DNA of 41,344 nt, taken from positions 1-41,344 of the forward strand of contig JACWAE010000005.1 in assembly GCA_014874385.1 (NCBI GenBank), written 5' to 3'. A program made the translations under genes and the position numbers. The DNA is from Dehalococcoidia bacterium (lineage in GTDB: Bacteria > Chloroflexota > Dehalococcoidia > SZUA-161). Of the stretch, positions 15,914-23,202 are shown one piece after another. Below the pieces are notes generated by a model. The model worked only from the letters and a program-made list of their open reading frames with translations. It did no database searches and was not told the DNA's origin. Position 1 is the stretch's first letter. Each line of letters begins with the position of its first letter.

Positions 15914-17620
15914 TTATAACACGAGATTGAGCAGTCCCCCTACAAGCAATACCACTGCGACCATAATCACGGCAGCCTTCAGCATGTCCTTGAGCCCCAG
16001 CTCTCTGGCCAGTACAACAAAGCTGGCAATGCATGGAAAGAACATAGCCAACACTACACTCCCGATTACTAGCTGCCCAGCGCCTAACCCCAGCGTTCCC
16101 ATCATGCCCACAGCCATGTCTTTGCGCAGGAAACCAATAACGATAGCGGACACAGCTTCTTTGGGAAGCCCAAGTACCCCACTCACCACCGGGGCAGTGA
16201 AGGAAGCAATATGCTCGAATACTCCTATAGCATATAGGACAGTTATAACAAGAATACCCAGGAAAACAATCGGTATGGCTTCTCTGAGAAAGCCGTAGAT
16301 TCGCATCCAGAGCTTGCTGGCAGAGGCTCTTAAACCTGGTAAACGATAGGGCGGGATTTCTATTAGAAGTTCGGGGCTGAAGCCTCTAACGGTGGAATTC
16401 AAAATAATGCCCAGTAGAATCCAAACCACAAGCAGAGTTCCGTAAATCATGGCTACATACTGGATTCCATAGCCTCCCACAAGACCGAAAATCATTGCCT
16501 GAAGGGAAGCACAGGGCACTGCGATTGATATCAGTGTTGCCGCAATAAACCTCTCTCTCTTGCTCTCGAGGACGCGTGTAGCCAGAATTGCAGGTACATT
16601 ACATCCCAGACCCAGTAGTGTCGGTATGATCGCGTAACCGTGCAATCCCACCCGGTGCATGAGATTGTCCAGCAATACCGCCAATCGGGGAAGGTACCCC
16701 AGGTCTTCCATAAATCCAAGCACCAGGTAGAATGAGAACACATAGGGGAGAACAACACCGAAAGGGATAAAGAGCCCGGTGGTTAGTACACCGAAGGAGC
16801 TGGAGAAATCTATCTCACCGTTGACAAGTTTGCCAACAAGGATGTCATGCAAAAGACCTCCCGAACCCAGCACCGTGCTGAGCTTCGTCATCACGGGCGC
16901 CCAGAGATTATCAAATAGCGGCTCCATTGCATGATTGATAATGCCTTCCCCGACTAACCGGATGATTACGAACGATAGAAATATGACTATAGCGGCAATG
17001 AGGAGACCAGGGAATGGCTTTATCGAGGCGTCTCCGAGACTTTCAAGCAGGGTATGATGACGGTGATATCGTGTCTGGGCCTGTGCCACTATCCTGCCAA
17101 CAGCTGCCCACCTTTCGTCAGAGGTTCGTGCAGGCTCGTGTGGCGATACTGCTTGCGGTATGCGATTTACCAGCTCCTTTATACCTTGCCCGCTCAGCGC
17201 AACCGTGGGAACAACAGGCACTTTCAACAGTTCTTCTAGCTTAGCTATATCGATATTTATGCCCTTGTGCTTAGTATCGTCCCACATATTCAGGGCTACA
17301 ATTACAGGGATTTGTCTTTCCAACAATTGTAGTGTCAGGTATAAATTACGTTCCAAATTGGTGGCATCAACGACATTGATGGCTATATCGCCATCCTTAA
17401 GCATCCCCACTGCGACTTCTTCAGCCTTGCAGGTAGGGTCAAGCGTGTACGTACCGGGCACATCTATGATTTCAGCTTGTTCTCCGCCCAGCTTCATGAA
17501 CCCCTTGGTGAACTCCACTGTTGTACCGGGGTAGTTGGAGGTGATGACCTTAACCCCGGTGAGCCGGGAGAAGAGGACGCTTTCCCCCACATTGGGGTTG
17601 CCCATTAAAAGGACCTTCAT
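15914..17620 (-). CDS. feoB: FeoB ferrous iron transporter with an altered P-loop
   Basis: 568 residues: an N-terminal GTPase domain (about 1-165), a short linker, then about eight membrane helices with the Gate regions (VLPYVFSFYLVLGFMEDLGYLPR, LGLGCNVPAILATR, AVPCASLQAMIFG). G2 (YPGTT), G3 (DVPGTY), G4 (NMWD) and G5 (ALSGQG) are present. G1 reads GNPNVGES instead of GNPNVGKS: codon GAA at 17582-17584 puts Glu13 where the phosphate-binding Lys belongs. The protein is at the short end for FeoB. The start overlaps the feoA stop (ATGA). It should import Fe2+; whether GTP hydrolysis works is questionable. Confidence 0.92.
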   Translation of the reverse strand: MKVLLMGNPNVGESVLFSRLTGVKVITSNYPGTTVEFTKGFMKLGGEQAEIIDVPGTYTLDPTCKAEEVAVGMLKDGDIAINVVDATNLERNLYLTLQLLERQIPVIVALNMWDDTKHKGINIDIAKLEELLKVPVVPTVALSGQGIKELVNRIPQAVSPHEPARTSDERWAAVGRIVAQAQTRYHRHHTLLESLGDASIKPFPGLLIAAIVIFLSFVIIRLVGEGIINHAMEPLFDNLWAPVMTKLSTVLGSGGLLHDILVGKLVNGEIDFSSSFGVLTTGLFIPFGVVLPYVFSFYLVLGFMEDLGYLPRLAVLLDNLMHRVGLHGYAIIPTLLGLGCNVPAILATRVLESKRERFIAATLISIAVPCASLQAMIFGLVGGYGIQYVAMIYGTLLVVWILLGIILNSTVRGFSPELLIEIPPYRLPGLRASASKLWMRIYGFLREAIPIVFLGILVITVLYAIGVFEHIASFTAPVVSGVLGLPKEAVSAIVIGFLRKDMAVGMMGTLGLGAGQLVIGSVVLAMFFPCIASFVVLARELGLKDMLKAAVIMVAVVLLVGGLLNLVL

Positions 17621-17877
17621 CCTTTTGCTTCATCCAGTTCCACTATAATTTTGTCAGCCATGCCGAAGCCGATGGCAATCTGCATACTGTCCACAGAAAT
17701 GGTAACCGGGCCATGACCGAACATGGAGCTGACCTTGGTTATCCTTTTTCCAGGTCTTATACCCATAGCTTCAAGTCGCATGACCAAGCCCCTACCTCCT
17801 ACAATCTGGACTACTGTCCCTCTCTGTGCCGATCTCATCCAAGCTGCAGTGGTTTGTTTCTTCGGGTCCGTATCCAA
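17617..17877 (-). CDS. feoA: FeoA-like SH3-domain protein
   Basis: 86 residues containing the FeoA core: VVQIVGGRGLVMRLEAMGIRPGKRI followed by GPVTISVDSMQIAIGFGMADKIIVE. FeoA proteins dock on FeoB at the cytoplasmic face of the membrane and modulate Fe2+ uptake. The ORF has about 17 extra N-terminal residues before the core, so a later start is possible. The stop overlaps the feoB start. The fur gene ends upstream with an 82-base gap, so fur-feoA-feoB may form one - strand unit. Confidence 0.9.
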   Translation of the reverse strand: MDTDPKKQTTAAWMRSAQRGTVVQIVGGRGLVMRLEAMGIRPGKRITKVSSMFGHGPVTISVDSMQIAIGFGMADKIIVELDEAKG

Positions 17878-17959
17878 TGTTCACCTCTTAGAAATGGGCT
17901 AACTGGAAATCAGTTCAGGTTTTCTGTCTTATGTACCCTACTTCTGGCAATATTATGAA

Positions 17960-18403
17960 TCATGCAATGCACTTCTCCTCTGATGGCATATTTGTCTTGC
18001 AGCGGGCACAGTAGCCTTTCATCCGAACTTCGGTGTCAGTGATAACGAAGTCCTTCTTTGCTGCGATCTGTTGTTTCATCTTCTCTGCGAGCGGGCTCAC
18101 AAACTCGATGACCTCACCACAACCCAAACAGATCAAATGATGATGCTTGGTCATAGCTTTCGGCTCGTAATGATGGTGTTCTTCAGCAAAGTGTCTCTCT
18201 TCAACCATGCCCAGCTTCTTGAACAACTTGAGATTACGGTACACGGTAGATAGGCTAATAGAGGGCTCATATGCACGAGCCAAGCGGTAAAGCTCGTCGG
18301 CATCCAGATGTCCAGCGGATTTCGTGATGATGTTCAGCAGAAGCCTCCGCTGGTTGGTATTTCGTTTCCCCACTACGTTACCAGAGTCAGACTTACTCAA
18401 CAT
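17960..18403 (-). CDS. fur: Fur-family metal-dependent repressor
   Basis: 147 residues. A winged-helix DNA-binding domain covers about 1-80 (NQRRLLLNIITKSAGHLDAD, LSTVYRNLKLFKKLGMV). A dimerisation/metal domain follows, with HFAEEHHHYEP, HHHLICLGCGEVIEF and CARCKTNMPSEEKC. The two CxxC pairs are the structural zinc site of the family. It probably senses Fe2+ and represses feoAB and itself. It is the first gene of the fur-feoA-feoB run, with a palindromic candidate operator 28 bases before its ATG. Confidence 0.9.
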   Translation of the reverse strand: MLSKSDSGNVVGKRNTNQRRLLLNIITKSAGHLDADELYRLARAYEPSISLSTVYRNLKLFKKLGMVEERHFAEEHHHYEPKAMTKHHHLICLGCGEVIEFVSPLAEKMKQQIAAKKDFVITDTEVRMKGYCARCKTNMPSEEKCIA

Positions 18404-18430
18404 AGGTCTACACCCTCCTCCCGAATAAGT

Positions 18431-18451
18431 TGCAAATGCATATCATTTGCA
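18431..18451. promoter_or_regulatory. Candidate Fur box upstream of fur
   Basis: A perfect inverted repeat with 8-base arms TGCAAATG and CATTTGCA, five bases apart (CATAT), lies 28 bases before the fur start codon. Length, A/T-rich centre and placement fit a Fur-family operator; autoregulation and control of feoAB are inferred. Confidence 0.7.
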
Positions 18452-18573
18452 TTAAAACAATAGCACTTCTCCCGCTTCAGGTCAACATCAGTACAGAGGC
18501 TTAGGCGATTATGCCGTGGACTAGCAGTGCTCGGATGCTACAAACCGATCGCAATCGGTTTCAGGGAGAATTG

Positions 18574-19284
18574 CTATTCTAGTGTCTTTGGCTCTTGTGC
18601 AGATGATTTGCCACCTTTTTTTCTCATTATGAAGAACGTTGAATGAAAGCGTTCTGGATATATTCTGAACATATCTATTTCTTGTGTATTTTGGTCTAGT
18701 AAGGCAAGCGTTTCAGGCTCACCAGCGCATTCGGGTCGCATTTCATCAATCAGCTTCTGCAGAGGAACGCAGTACTCGTTCCACCAGACCTCTTGGTCTA
18801 ATGTAAAATAGCTGATCAAATCATATCCACAAGATGATATCAATTTTAGCTTGTCGTCTAAGTTTCCCGTTTCATCGTGTACTACGAGGAATCCGTTAAT
18901 CCTCAGAAATCGAGACCATCCCCGGAGTCCGTTTTCGAAGCCAACTACATATATCGAGCCCTCGGACCAGATTATATCGAAGCTCTCATCCGGGAAATCC
19001 ATATCCAGCATTGAGCACCTAAGAGTTCTCACACGCTGTGAAAGCCCCGCCTTTTTAATCTTTGCATCAAGTCTATCAAGGGCATGTTCATCGATATCAA
19101 GGGCTACCATACAACCATTGCATAGTTCCGCCAGTTCCATTGTTGAAGTGCCTGAGCCACACCCTATATCGAGAATATAAGGGCTATCAAGCCTGGGAAA
19201 TAAATCAAATGCCTTCCTGGTAAATTTGCTCAGGTGCGCCCTTATAAGATCCTTTTCTTCCTCTAACTTATCTGCATTCGTCAT
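18574..19284 (-). CDS. Class I SAM-dependent methyltransferase
   Basis: 236 residues from ATG 19284, which has AAGGATC upstream. An in-frame GTG at 19320 would add 12. Motif I is ILDIGCGSGTSTMEL, the acidic ribose-binding residue is in MVALDIDEHAL, and a post-motif region SFDIIWSEGSIYVVGF follows, typical of Rossmann-fold methyltransferases. The substrate is unknown. It is transcribed divergently from the DUF134 regulator, with 151 bases between them that contain a promoter and a palindrome, so shared control is possible. Confidence 0.8.
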   Translation of the reverse strand: MTNADKLEEEKDLIRAHLSKFTRKAFDLFPRLDSPYILDIGCGSGTSTMELAELCNGCMVALDIDEHALDRLDAKIKKAGLSQRVRTLRCSMLDMDFPDESFDIIWSEGSIYVVGFENGLRGWSRFLRINGFLVVHDETGNLDDKLKLISSCGYDLISYFTLDQEVWWNEYCVPLQKLIDEMRPECAGEPETLALLDQNTQEIDMFRIYPERFHSTFFIMRKKGGKSSAQEPKTLE

Positions 19285-19356
19285 TCTCTTGATCCTTAAA
19301 TCAGTTGAGCCTAATTTCACGGATATTAAACAAGAAGCATGTGGAATATTCTAACC

Positions 19357-19385
19357 TTGACATATGGGCATTACAATGGTATATT
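19357..19385 (+). promoter_or_regulatory. Sigma70-type promoter of the DUF134/ORP-like cluster
   Basis: TTGACA at 19357-19362 and TATATT at 19380-19385 are separated by exactly 17 bases, about 50 bases before the DUF134 start. This is the best promoter match in the window. Confidence 0.75.
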
Positions 19386-19390
19386 TAATT

Positions 19391-19406
19391 ATGAACATAT
19401 GTCCAT
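19391..19406. promoter_or_regulatory. Candidate operator palindrome at the cluster promoter
   Basis: ATGAACATATGTCCAT is an inverted repeat with one mismatch, placed at the expected transcription start. Part of it repeats a block overlapping the -35 (ACATATGGGCATTAC at 19360-19374 versus ACATATGTCCATTAC at 19395-19409, period 35). The shape resembles ArsR/SmtB-type operators. The binding protein is not known; the DUF134 protein or an ArsR-type factor would fit. Confidence 0.5.
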
Positions 19407-19435
19407 TACTTTAACTCAAATTCGAGGATAAATCA

Positions 19436-19912
19436 ATGCCCAGACCAGTGAAGTGGCGCCGAGTTGATTCCATTCCTTCGGTGACTCATTTCAAGCCAGC
19501 AGGAATCCCCCTTCATTCTCTGGAGGAGGTCAATCTTACAGTCGAGGAAGTTGAGGCAATCCGACTAAAGGACCTGGAAGGCCTGGAGCAGGAAGATTGC
19601 GCCCAGAGAATGCAGGTCTCCCGTCCCACGTTCCACAGAGTACTTGAGTCGGCACGAAAGAAGCTCGCTGATGCCCTGCTCAATGGAAAAGCGATAAGAA
19701 TCGAAGGAGGCAACTTCGAACTGGCGATGCGCCGATTCAGATGCGGCAACGATGGTTATGAGTGGGATGTCCCCTTCGATGAGATGGTAGTCGGTCACCC
19801 GTCTGCGTGTCCCGCATGTCATAGCACCGAGATACAGCCTACACCAGGATTTGGCTCTGGCATGAGGAGACGAGGCAGATGCCGCCGGGGCAGGAAGGCA
19901 TGGGAATCGTGA
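19436..19912 (+). CDS. DUF134 (UPF0251) helix-turn-helix protein
   Basis: 158 residues. It starts with the family signature MPRPVKWRRVDSIPSVTHFK, followed by a sigma70 region 4-like helix-turn-helix (LTVEEVEAIRLKDLEGLEQE, RMQVSRPTFHRVLESARKKL, about residues 40-85). It ends with a zinc-ribbon-like segment (CGNDGYEWDVPF, then CPACHS) and an Arg-rich tail. DUF134 genes commonly sit beside NifX-like, Mrp and MinD/ferredoxin genes, as here, so it is probably the local transcription regulator. It follows the promoter and palindrome described above. Its end overlaps the next reading frame. Confidence 0.87.
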   Translation: MPRPVKWRRVDSIPSVTHFKPAGIPLHSLEEVNLTVEEVEAIRLKDLEGLEQEDCAQRMQVSRPTFHRVLESARKKLADALLNGKAIRIEGGNFELAMRRFRCGNDGYEWDVPFDEMVVGHPSACPACHSTEIQPTPGFGSGMRRRGRCRRGRKAWES

Positions 19913-20643
19913 GCGTGAAAATCATAAACGATTTGCTCAGCACGCTTGATTATCAAGCGGCGATTAAGGACGTCCGATTGGGACCGTTCTGGACAGCAGC
20001 GCTGACCCGTAACTGCGGCCTCGCATCAACTCCGCATATGCCCCACCATCACAGTCCCCATGTCCCTGTTCCAGTCAAAGATGCCGGACACCTTATGGAA
20101 AAAGTTGCACTCGGGCTGGCACGTATGGCACGTTCGGATAGTGAGATGGAAGCAGCAATAGGTATGGCAACAATAAACTCCCTCATTGAGATAGAGGAGA
20201 CTCGATGCATCGACCTCAACGCTGCTGACCTTATTCAGGAAAAGGGCCGTGATAAAAGGGTAGCAATCGCAGGACATTTCCCCTTTGTTAGAAAGCTTCG
20301 CCAAACAACAAAAGAACTCTGGGTAATTGAGAAATACCCCGGAGAGAGTGACTTAGCGGAAAGCGAGGCGCAAAATATCATCCCTAAAGCTGATGTAGTA
20401 GCAATCACAGGCAGTGCCTTTGTCAACCACACTATCGAAGACCTGCTCAGGCTCTGTGGATCAAAGGCCTTTGTCATTGTCCTGGGACCCAGCACACCAC
20501 TTTCGCCGATACTTTTTGAATATGGAATAGATGTTATCTCCGGCACTAAAGTAGTTGACCCTGAAACAGTTCTGCCCTACGTCAGTCAAGGTGCTACTTT
20601 TCGTCAGATGAAGGGAGTCCGGCTTCTCATCATGAAGAGGTGA
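19900..20643 (+). CDS. DUF4213/DUF364 family protein
   Basis: About 247 residues. The N-terminal part (about 1-90) fits DUF4213 and the rest the DUF364 'putative heavy-metal chelation' fold, with VAIAGHFPFVRKLRQTTKEL and DVVAITGSAFVNHTIEDLLR as characteristic stretches. An unusual HMPHHHSPHVPVP segment near residue 40 is rich in His and could bind metal. The start is uncertain: the frame opens with ATG at 19879, ATG 19900 is just after AGGAAGG, and GTG 19909 or 19915 are at better SD spacing. It overlaps the DUF134 end, and its stop is 3 bases before the next gene. The biochemical function is unknown. Confidence 0.75.
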   Translation: MGIVSVKIINDLLSTLDYQAAIKDVRLGPFWTAALTRNCGLASTPHMPHHHSPHVPVPVKDAGHLMEKVALGLARMARSDSEMEAAIGMATINSLIEIEETRCIDLNAADLIQEKGRDKRVAIAGHFPFVRKLRQTTKELWVIEKYPGESDLAESEAQNIIPKADVVAITGSAFVNHTIEDLLRLCGSKAFVIVLGPSTPLSPILFEYGIDVISGTKVVDPETVLPYVSQGATFRQMKGVRLLIMKR

Positions 20644-20646
20644 ACC

Positions 20647-21156
20647 ATGTTTCGTATTGATGCTGAAAAGTGTAACGGTTGTGGAGACTGTGTTCCGGTC
20701 TGCCCGCAAGAGGCAATTAGCCTCATAGGAGAGAAGGCCGTAATTAATCACAGATTATGTGAAGAATGTGGCAACTGTCTTGAAGTTTGTGTGGCTGGTG
20801 CCATTTATGAGGCGGTAAAAGAGCCCCAATTAATTCGAATTAAGAGACAGGCACAATTCGGTGCCCAAGGGAAGGAGGTGAGCACAATGCCGTTCGGAAG
20901 AGGTTGGTTTGGATGGGGCGGACTTGGTATGGGGCGTGGTATGGGCTTAGGACGAGGCTTCGGTATGGGACGAGGCATGGGCTTCGGTCGTGGCTTCGGT
21001 ATGGGACGCGGCAACCCCTATCCCTTCTGCCGCTTCTATCCCTGGCTGCCGCGCCGCTGGTGGGCGTATGGTAGAGGATTCAACGCCGTTCAGCCGACTG
21101 GGTCTTACGGTCCAGGCCCCAGCTACGGCTACCCGTCGCCGTATACACGGTGGTGA
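20647..21156 (+). CDS. Two-cluster ferredoxin fused to a Gly/Met/Arg-rich domain
   Basis: 169 residues in one frame. Residues 1-58 are a bacterial 2[4Fe-4S] ferredoxin (CNGCGDCVPVCP, then CEECGNCLEVC). Residues 81-169 form a separate low-complexity domain starting MPFGRGWFGWGG, with repeats of GMGRGMGFGRGF and a Trp/Tyr/Pro-rich end, like the N-terminal parts of DUF5320 proteins. The second part has its own strong SD and ATG (20872-20889), so it may also be made as an 89-residue protein. The start ATG follows the DUF364 stop by three bases, with AAGAGGTGAACC at the junction. The role is probably electron transfer or cluster donation within the ORP-like system (inference). Confidence 0.8.
   Translation: MFRIDAEKCNGCGDCVPVCPQEAISLIGEKAVINHRLCEECGNCLEVCVAGAIYEAVKEPQLIRIKRQAQFGAQGKEVSTMPFGRGWFGWGGLGMGRGMGLGRGFGMGRGMGFGRGFGMGRGNPYPFCRFYPWLPRRWWAYGRGFNAVQPTGSYGPGPSYGYPSPYTRW
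20872..20889 (+). promoter_or_regulatory. Internal Shine-Dalgarno and in-frame ATG inside the ferredoxin fusion
   Basis: AAGGAGGTG at 20872-20880 lies eight bases before ATG 20887, in the same frame as the ferredoxin (80 codons downstream of its start). This is as good an initiation site as any in the cluster and would start the Gly/Met/Arg-rich part independently. Confidence 0.65.
20926..21012 (+). repeat. 36-base in-frame tandem repeat
   Basis: Two full 36-base units (20926-20961 and 20962-20997) and a partial third encode GMGRGMGLGRGF, GMGRGMGFGRGF and GMGRGN. The unit length is a multiple of three, so copy number can change without breaking the frame. Confidence 0.7.
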
Positions 21157-21190
21157 GAAATTATTGTGAACTCATAAGGAGGTAAATGAA

Positions 21191-21487
21191 ATGCCATACA
21201 GATACGGATATGGAATGGGCTTAGGTTTCAGAGGTGCTTCTCCACCTTGGCCCTACGTAGGCAGAGGCAGAGGAGGGATGCCCCGATGCTGGTATCCGGG
21301 AGCATACGCAGTTCCTGCCTATGCTCCTCCGCCCCCTCCCTACTATGGAGATGCCTGGGGTGCGCCTTACCCCCAGATGAATCAGAAAGATGAGCTGGAA
21401 TTCCTTAAGGAAGAAGCAAGTTCCGTGAAGGCACAACTCGATGAAATCGAGGCCAGAATAAAGGAACTGGAAGAAGAACAGAAGTAG
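21191..21487 (+). CDS. DUF5320-type small protein with C-terminal coiled coil
   Basis: 98 residues. The first 60 are rich in Gly, Tyr, Pro and Arg (MPYRYGYGMGLGFRG, YAPPPPPYYGDAWG). The last 35 form a charged heptad-like coiled coil (DELEFLKEEASSVKAQLDEI, ARIKELEEEQK). This layout is typical of DUF5320 proteins next to NifX-like genes. It follows AAGGAGG at 21177-21183. It probably mediates protein-protein contacts in the cluster; no catalytic motif is present. Confidence 0.75.
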   Translation: MPYRYGYGMGLGFRGASPPWPYVGRGRGGMPRCWYPGAYAVPAYAPPPPPYYGDAWGAPYPQMNQKDELEFLKEEASSVKAQLDEIEARIKELEEEQK

Positions 21488-21510
21488 AGACTCAATATGA
21501 AGTCATGGCG

Positions 21511-21541
21511 GGGCAGGCATTCAAGTCCCTCATGCCTGCCC
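21511..21541 (+). repeat. Intercistronic hairpin
   Basis: GGGCAGGCAT at 21511-21520 pairs perfectly with ATGCCTGCCC at 21532-21541 (11-base loop), just before the SD of the NifX-like gene. No T-run follows, so it is more likely an mRNA processing or stability element than a terminator. Confidence 0.55.
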
Positions 21542-21559
21542 TGTTAGAGGAGGTGCAAT

Positions 21560-22081
21560 TTGAAAATAGCGATTTCAGCAACTAGCCCCAGCCTGGATGC
21601 TGAGGTGGACCCCCGGTTCGGCAGGTGCCAGTATTTCCTGATTGTCGACCCCGACACGATGGAGTTCGAGGCAGTAGAGAACACCAGCGGTATGGCCTCA
21701 GGTGGAGCTGGTATAGCCAGTGCTCAAGCTGTAGCCGGCAAAGGAGTCCAGGCAGTGCTTACGGGCCACTGCGGCCCCAATGCCTATCAGACCCTTTCCG
21801 CAGCGGGAATTCAGGTAATTACAGAGGTATCCGGGAAAATAAAAGATGTTGTTGAAGGGTACAAATCTGGCAGATACAAGACAACAGCCGGGCCCAGTGT
21901 TAGCGCTCACTTCGGGATGGGACGCGGGATGAGCAAAGGCGCAGAAGCTAGTAAAGCGCGGCCGTCTTCTACTGTTGAGCAAGAGCTAGGCGAACTTAGA
22001 ACCCAATCCCAGACGCTCAGGCAGCAACTGAGCGAGGTGATGTTCCGTCTCAACCAGCTTGAGAACAGAACTAAACACTAA
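21560..22081 (+). CDS. NifX/ORP-like (dinitrogenase Fe-Mo cofactor-binding) protein with coiled-coil tail
   Basis: 173 residues. Residues 1-115 form the NifX/NifB-C fold (MKIAISATSPSLDAEVDPRFGRCQYF, GGAGIASAQAVAGKGVQAVLTGHCGPNA, GIQVITEVSGKIKDVVEGY). The HFGMGRGMSKGAE linker and a C-terminal coiled coil (VEQELGELRTQSQTLRQQLS) follow. In Desulfovibrio a protein of this fold, ORP, carries a Mo-Cu sulfide cluster. There are no nitrogenase genes here, so a nitrogen-fixation role is unlikely. The TTG start follows AGAGGAGGTG. The coiled coil resembles that of the DUF5320 protein just upstream, and the two may pair. Confidence 0.85.
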   Translation: MKIAISATSPSLDAEVDPRFGRCQYFLIVDPDTMEFEAVENTSGMASGGAGIASAQAVAGKGVQAVLTGHCGPNAYQTLSAAGIQVITEVSGKIKDVVEGYKSGRYKTTAGPSVSAHFGMGRGMSKGAEASKARPSSTVEQELGELRTQSQTLRQQLSEVMFRLNQLENRTKH

Positions 22082-22105
22082 AGAAAAGGATACCGGAGGT
22101 AACAG

Positions 22106-22936
22106 ATGGCTGTACGCATCACCACCCTTAGTGAGAATACTGCTCAACTTGGTTTCCTCGGCGAGTGGGGGCTGAGCATCCTGGTAGAAACAGAGAGCAG
22201 TAAAGTGCTGCTCGATACAGGTTTGAGCACCTCGGCAGTGTACAACGCTGACCTTATGGGAATCGACTTCTCCACAATCGACGCCATTGTCCTCAGCCAT
22301 GCTCACGGGGATCATACGGGAGGTCTACGGGATGTGCTGAGGAGGGTGAGAAAGCAGGTGCAGATTATAGCCCATCCGGATATCTGGATACCGAAATACG
22401 TAGTCTACGGTGAAATGAGCCGCTATGCAGGAATACCGTATGCAAAGGAAGACCTCGAGAGCCTGGGGGCATCGTTCAATCTCACCAGAAAGCCATTCAA
22501 GATAAGCGATGACATAATGACTACGGGCGAGATAGAGATGACCACAGATTACGAAACGATTGATGACAGGTTATTTGTGAAAAAAGGCAACAAAATGGTG
22601 CCAGACGCGCTGGCAGACGACCTGGCCATAGTAGTAAGGACAACTGAAGGGTTCATCTTGATTACCGGATGCGCACACCGCGGCATCGTTAATACTGTGA
22701 GACAGGTACAGAAGCTCACAAGGGGGAAATATATACACACCATTATCGGGGGCACGCATCTCATGGTGGCTTCCCCGGAACGGATCGAAAAGACAGCTAA
22801 TGAGTTAAAAGAGCTTGGCCTACAGAGGCTGGGCGTGTCCCATTGCACTGGCTTCAATGCTTCAGTAGTGCTGGCAAAGGAGTTCGGTGATGTCTTCTTT
22901 CTTAACAATGCGGGTACTCAATTAACTCTGGAGTGA
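22106..22936 (+). CDS. Metallo-beta-lactamase fold hydrolase
   Basis: 276 residues with the metal-binding signature LSHAHGDHTGGL near residues 65-75, a later His in TGCAHRGIVNT, and GGTHLM and SHCTGF segments towards the C-terminus. These are typical of the MBL subfamily annotated as 7,8-dihydropterin-6-methyl-aminobenzene phosphate synthase-like. This subfamily often occurs with MinD/ferredoxin and NifX-like genes in anaerobes. The start ATG follows CCGGAGGTAAC. The substrate is unknown. Confidence 0.87.
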   Translation: MAVRITTLSENTAQLGFLGEWGLSILVETESSKVLLDTGLSTSAVYNADLMGIDFSTIDAIVLSHAHGDHTGGLRDVLRRVRKQVQIIAHPDIWIPKYVVYGEMSRYAGIPYAKEDLESLGASFNLTRKPFKISDDIMTTGEIEMTTDYETIDDRLFVKKGNKMVPDALADDLAIVVRTTEGFILITGCAHRGIVNTVRQVQKLTRGKYIHTIIGGTHLMVASPERIEKTANELKELGLQRLGVSHCTGFNASVVLAKEFGDVFFLNNAGTQLTLE

Positions 22937-22970
22937 TAGAGGCTTAAGAATTCAAACCGGAGGTGGTGTC

Positions 22971-23201
22971 ATGCCAAGAGGAGATGGAACGGGATCCCCT
23001 TGGGGCAGCGGTTCAGGAACAGGAAGAGGTGCAGGCAAAGGCGTCAGGGGTGCTGGAAGAATGGGCGGCAACCGCCCTGGCTCAGGGCCCGGAGGCAACT
23101 GCATCTGTCCTAGCTGTGGGACAGAAGTGCCCCATCAAAGAGGAGTTCCATGCTACAACCTTAGCTGTCCTCAGTGCGGTACGAAGATGGTGAAAGAATA
23201 G
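22971..23201 (+). CDS. Small Gly-rich zinc-ribbon protein
   Basis: 76 residues. The first 45 are Gly/Arg-rich (MPRGDGTGSPWGSGSGTGRG). The rest is a zinc ribbon with CICPSCGTEVPHQRGVPC and CPQCGTKM, giving two CxxC pairs plus extra Cys and His. Its SD is CCGGAGGTGG. It ends one base before the first MinD-type ATPase gene, so the two are translationally coupled. This is a recurrent companion of MinD/ferredoxin ATPases; the role is unknown. Confidence 0.8.
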   Translation: MPRGDGTGSPWGSGSGTGRGAGKGVRGAGRMGGNRPGSGPGGNCICPSCGTEVPHQRGVPCYNLSCPQCGTKMVKE

Positions 23202-23202
23202 G

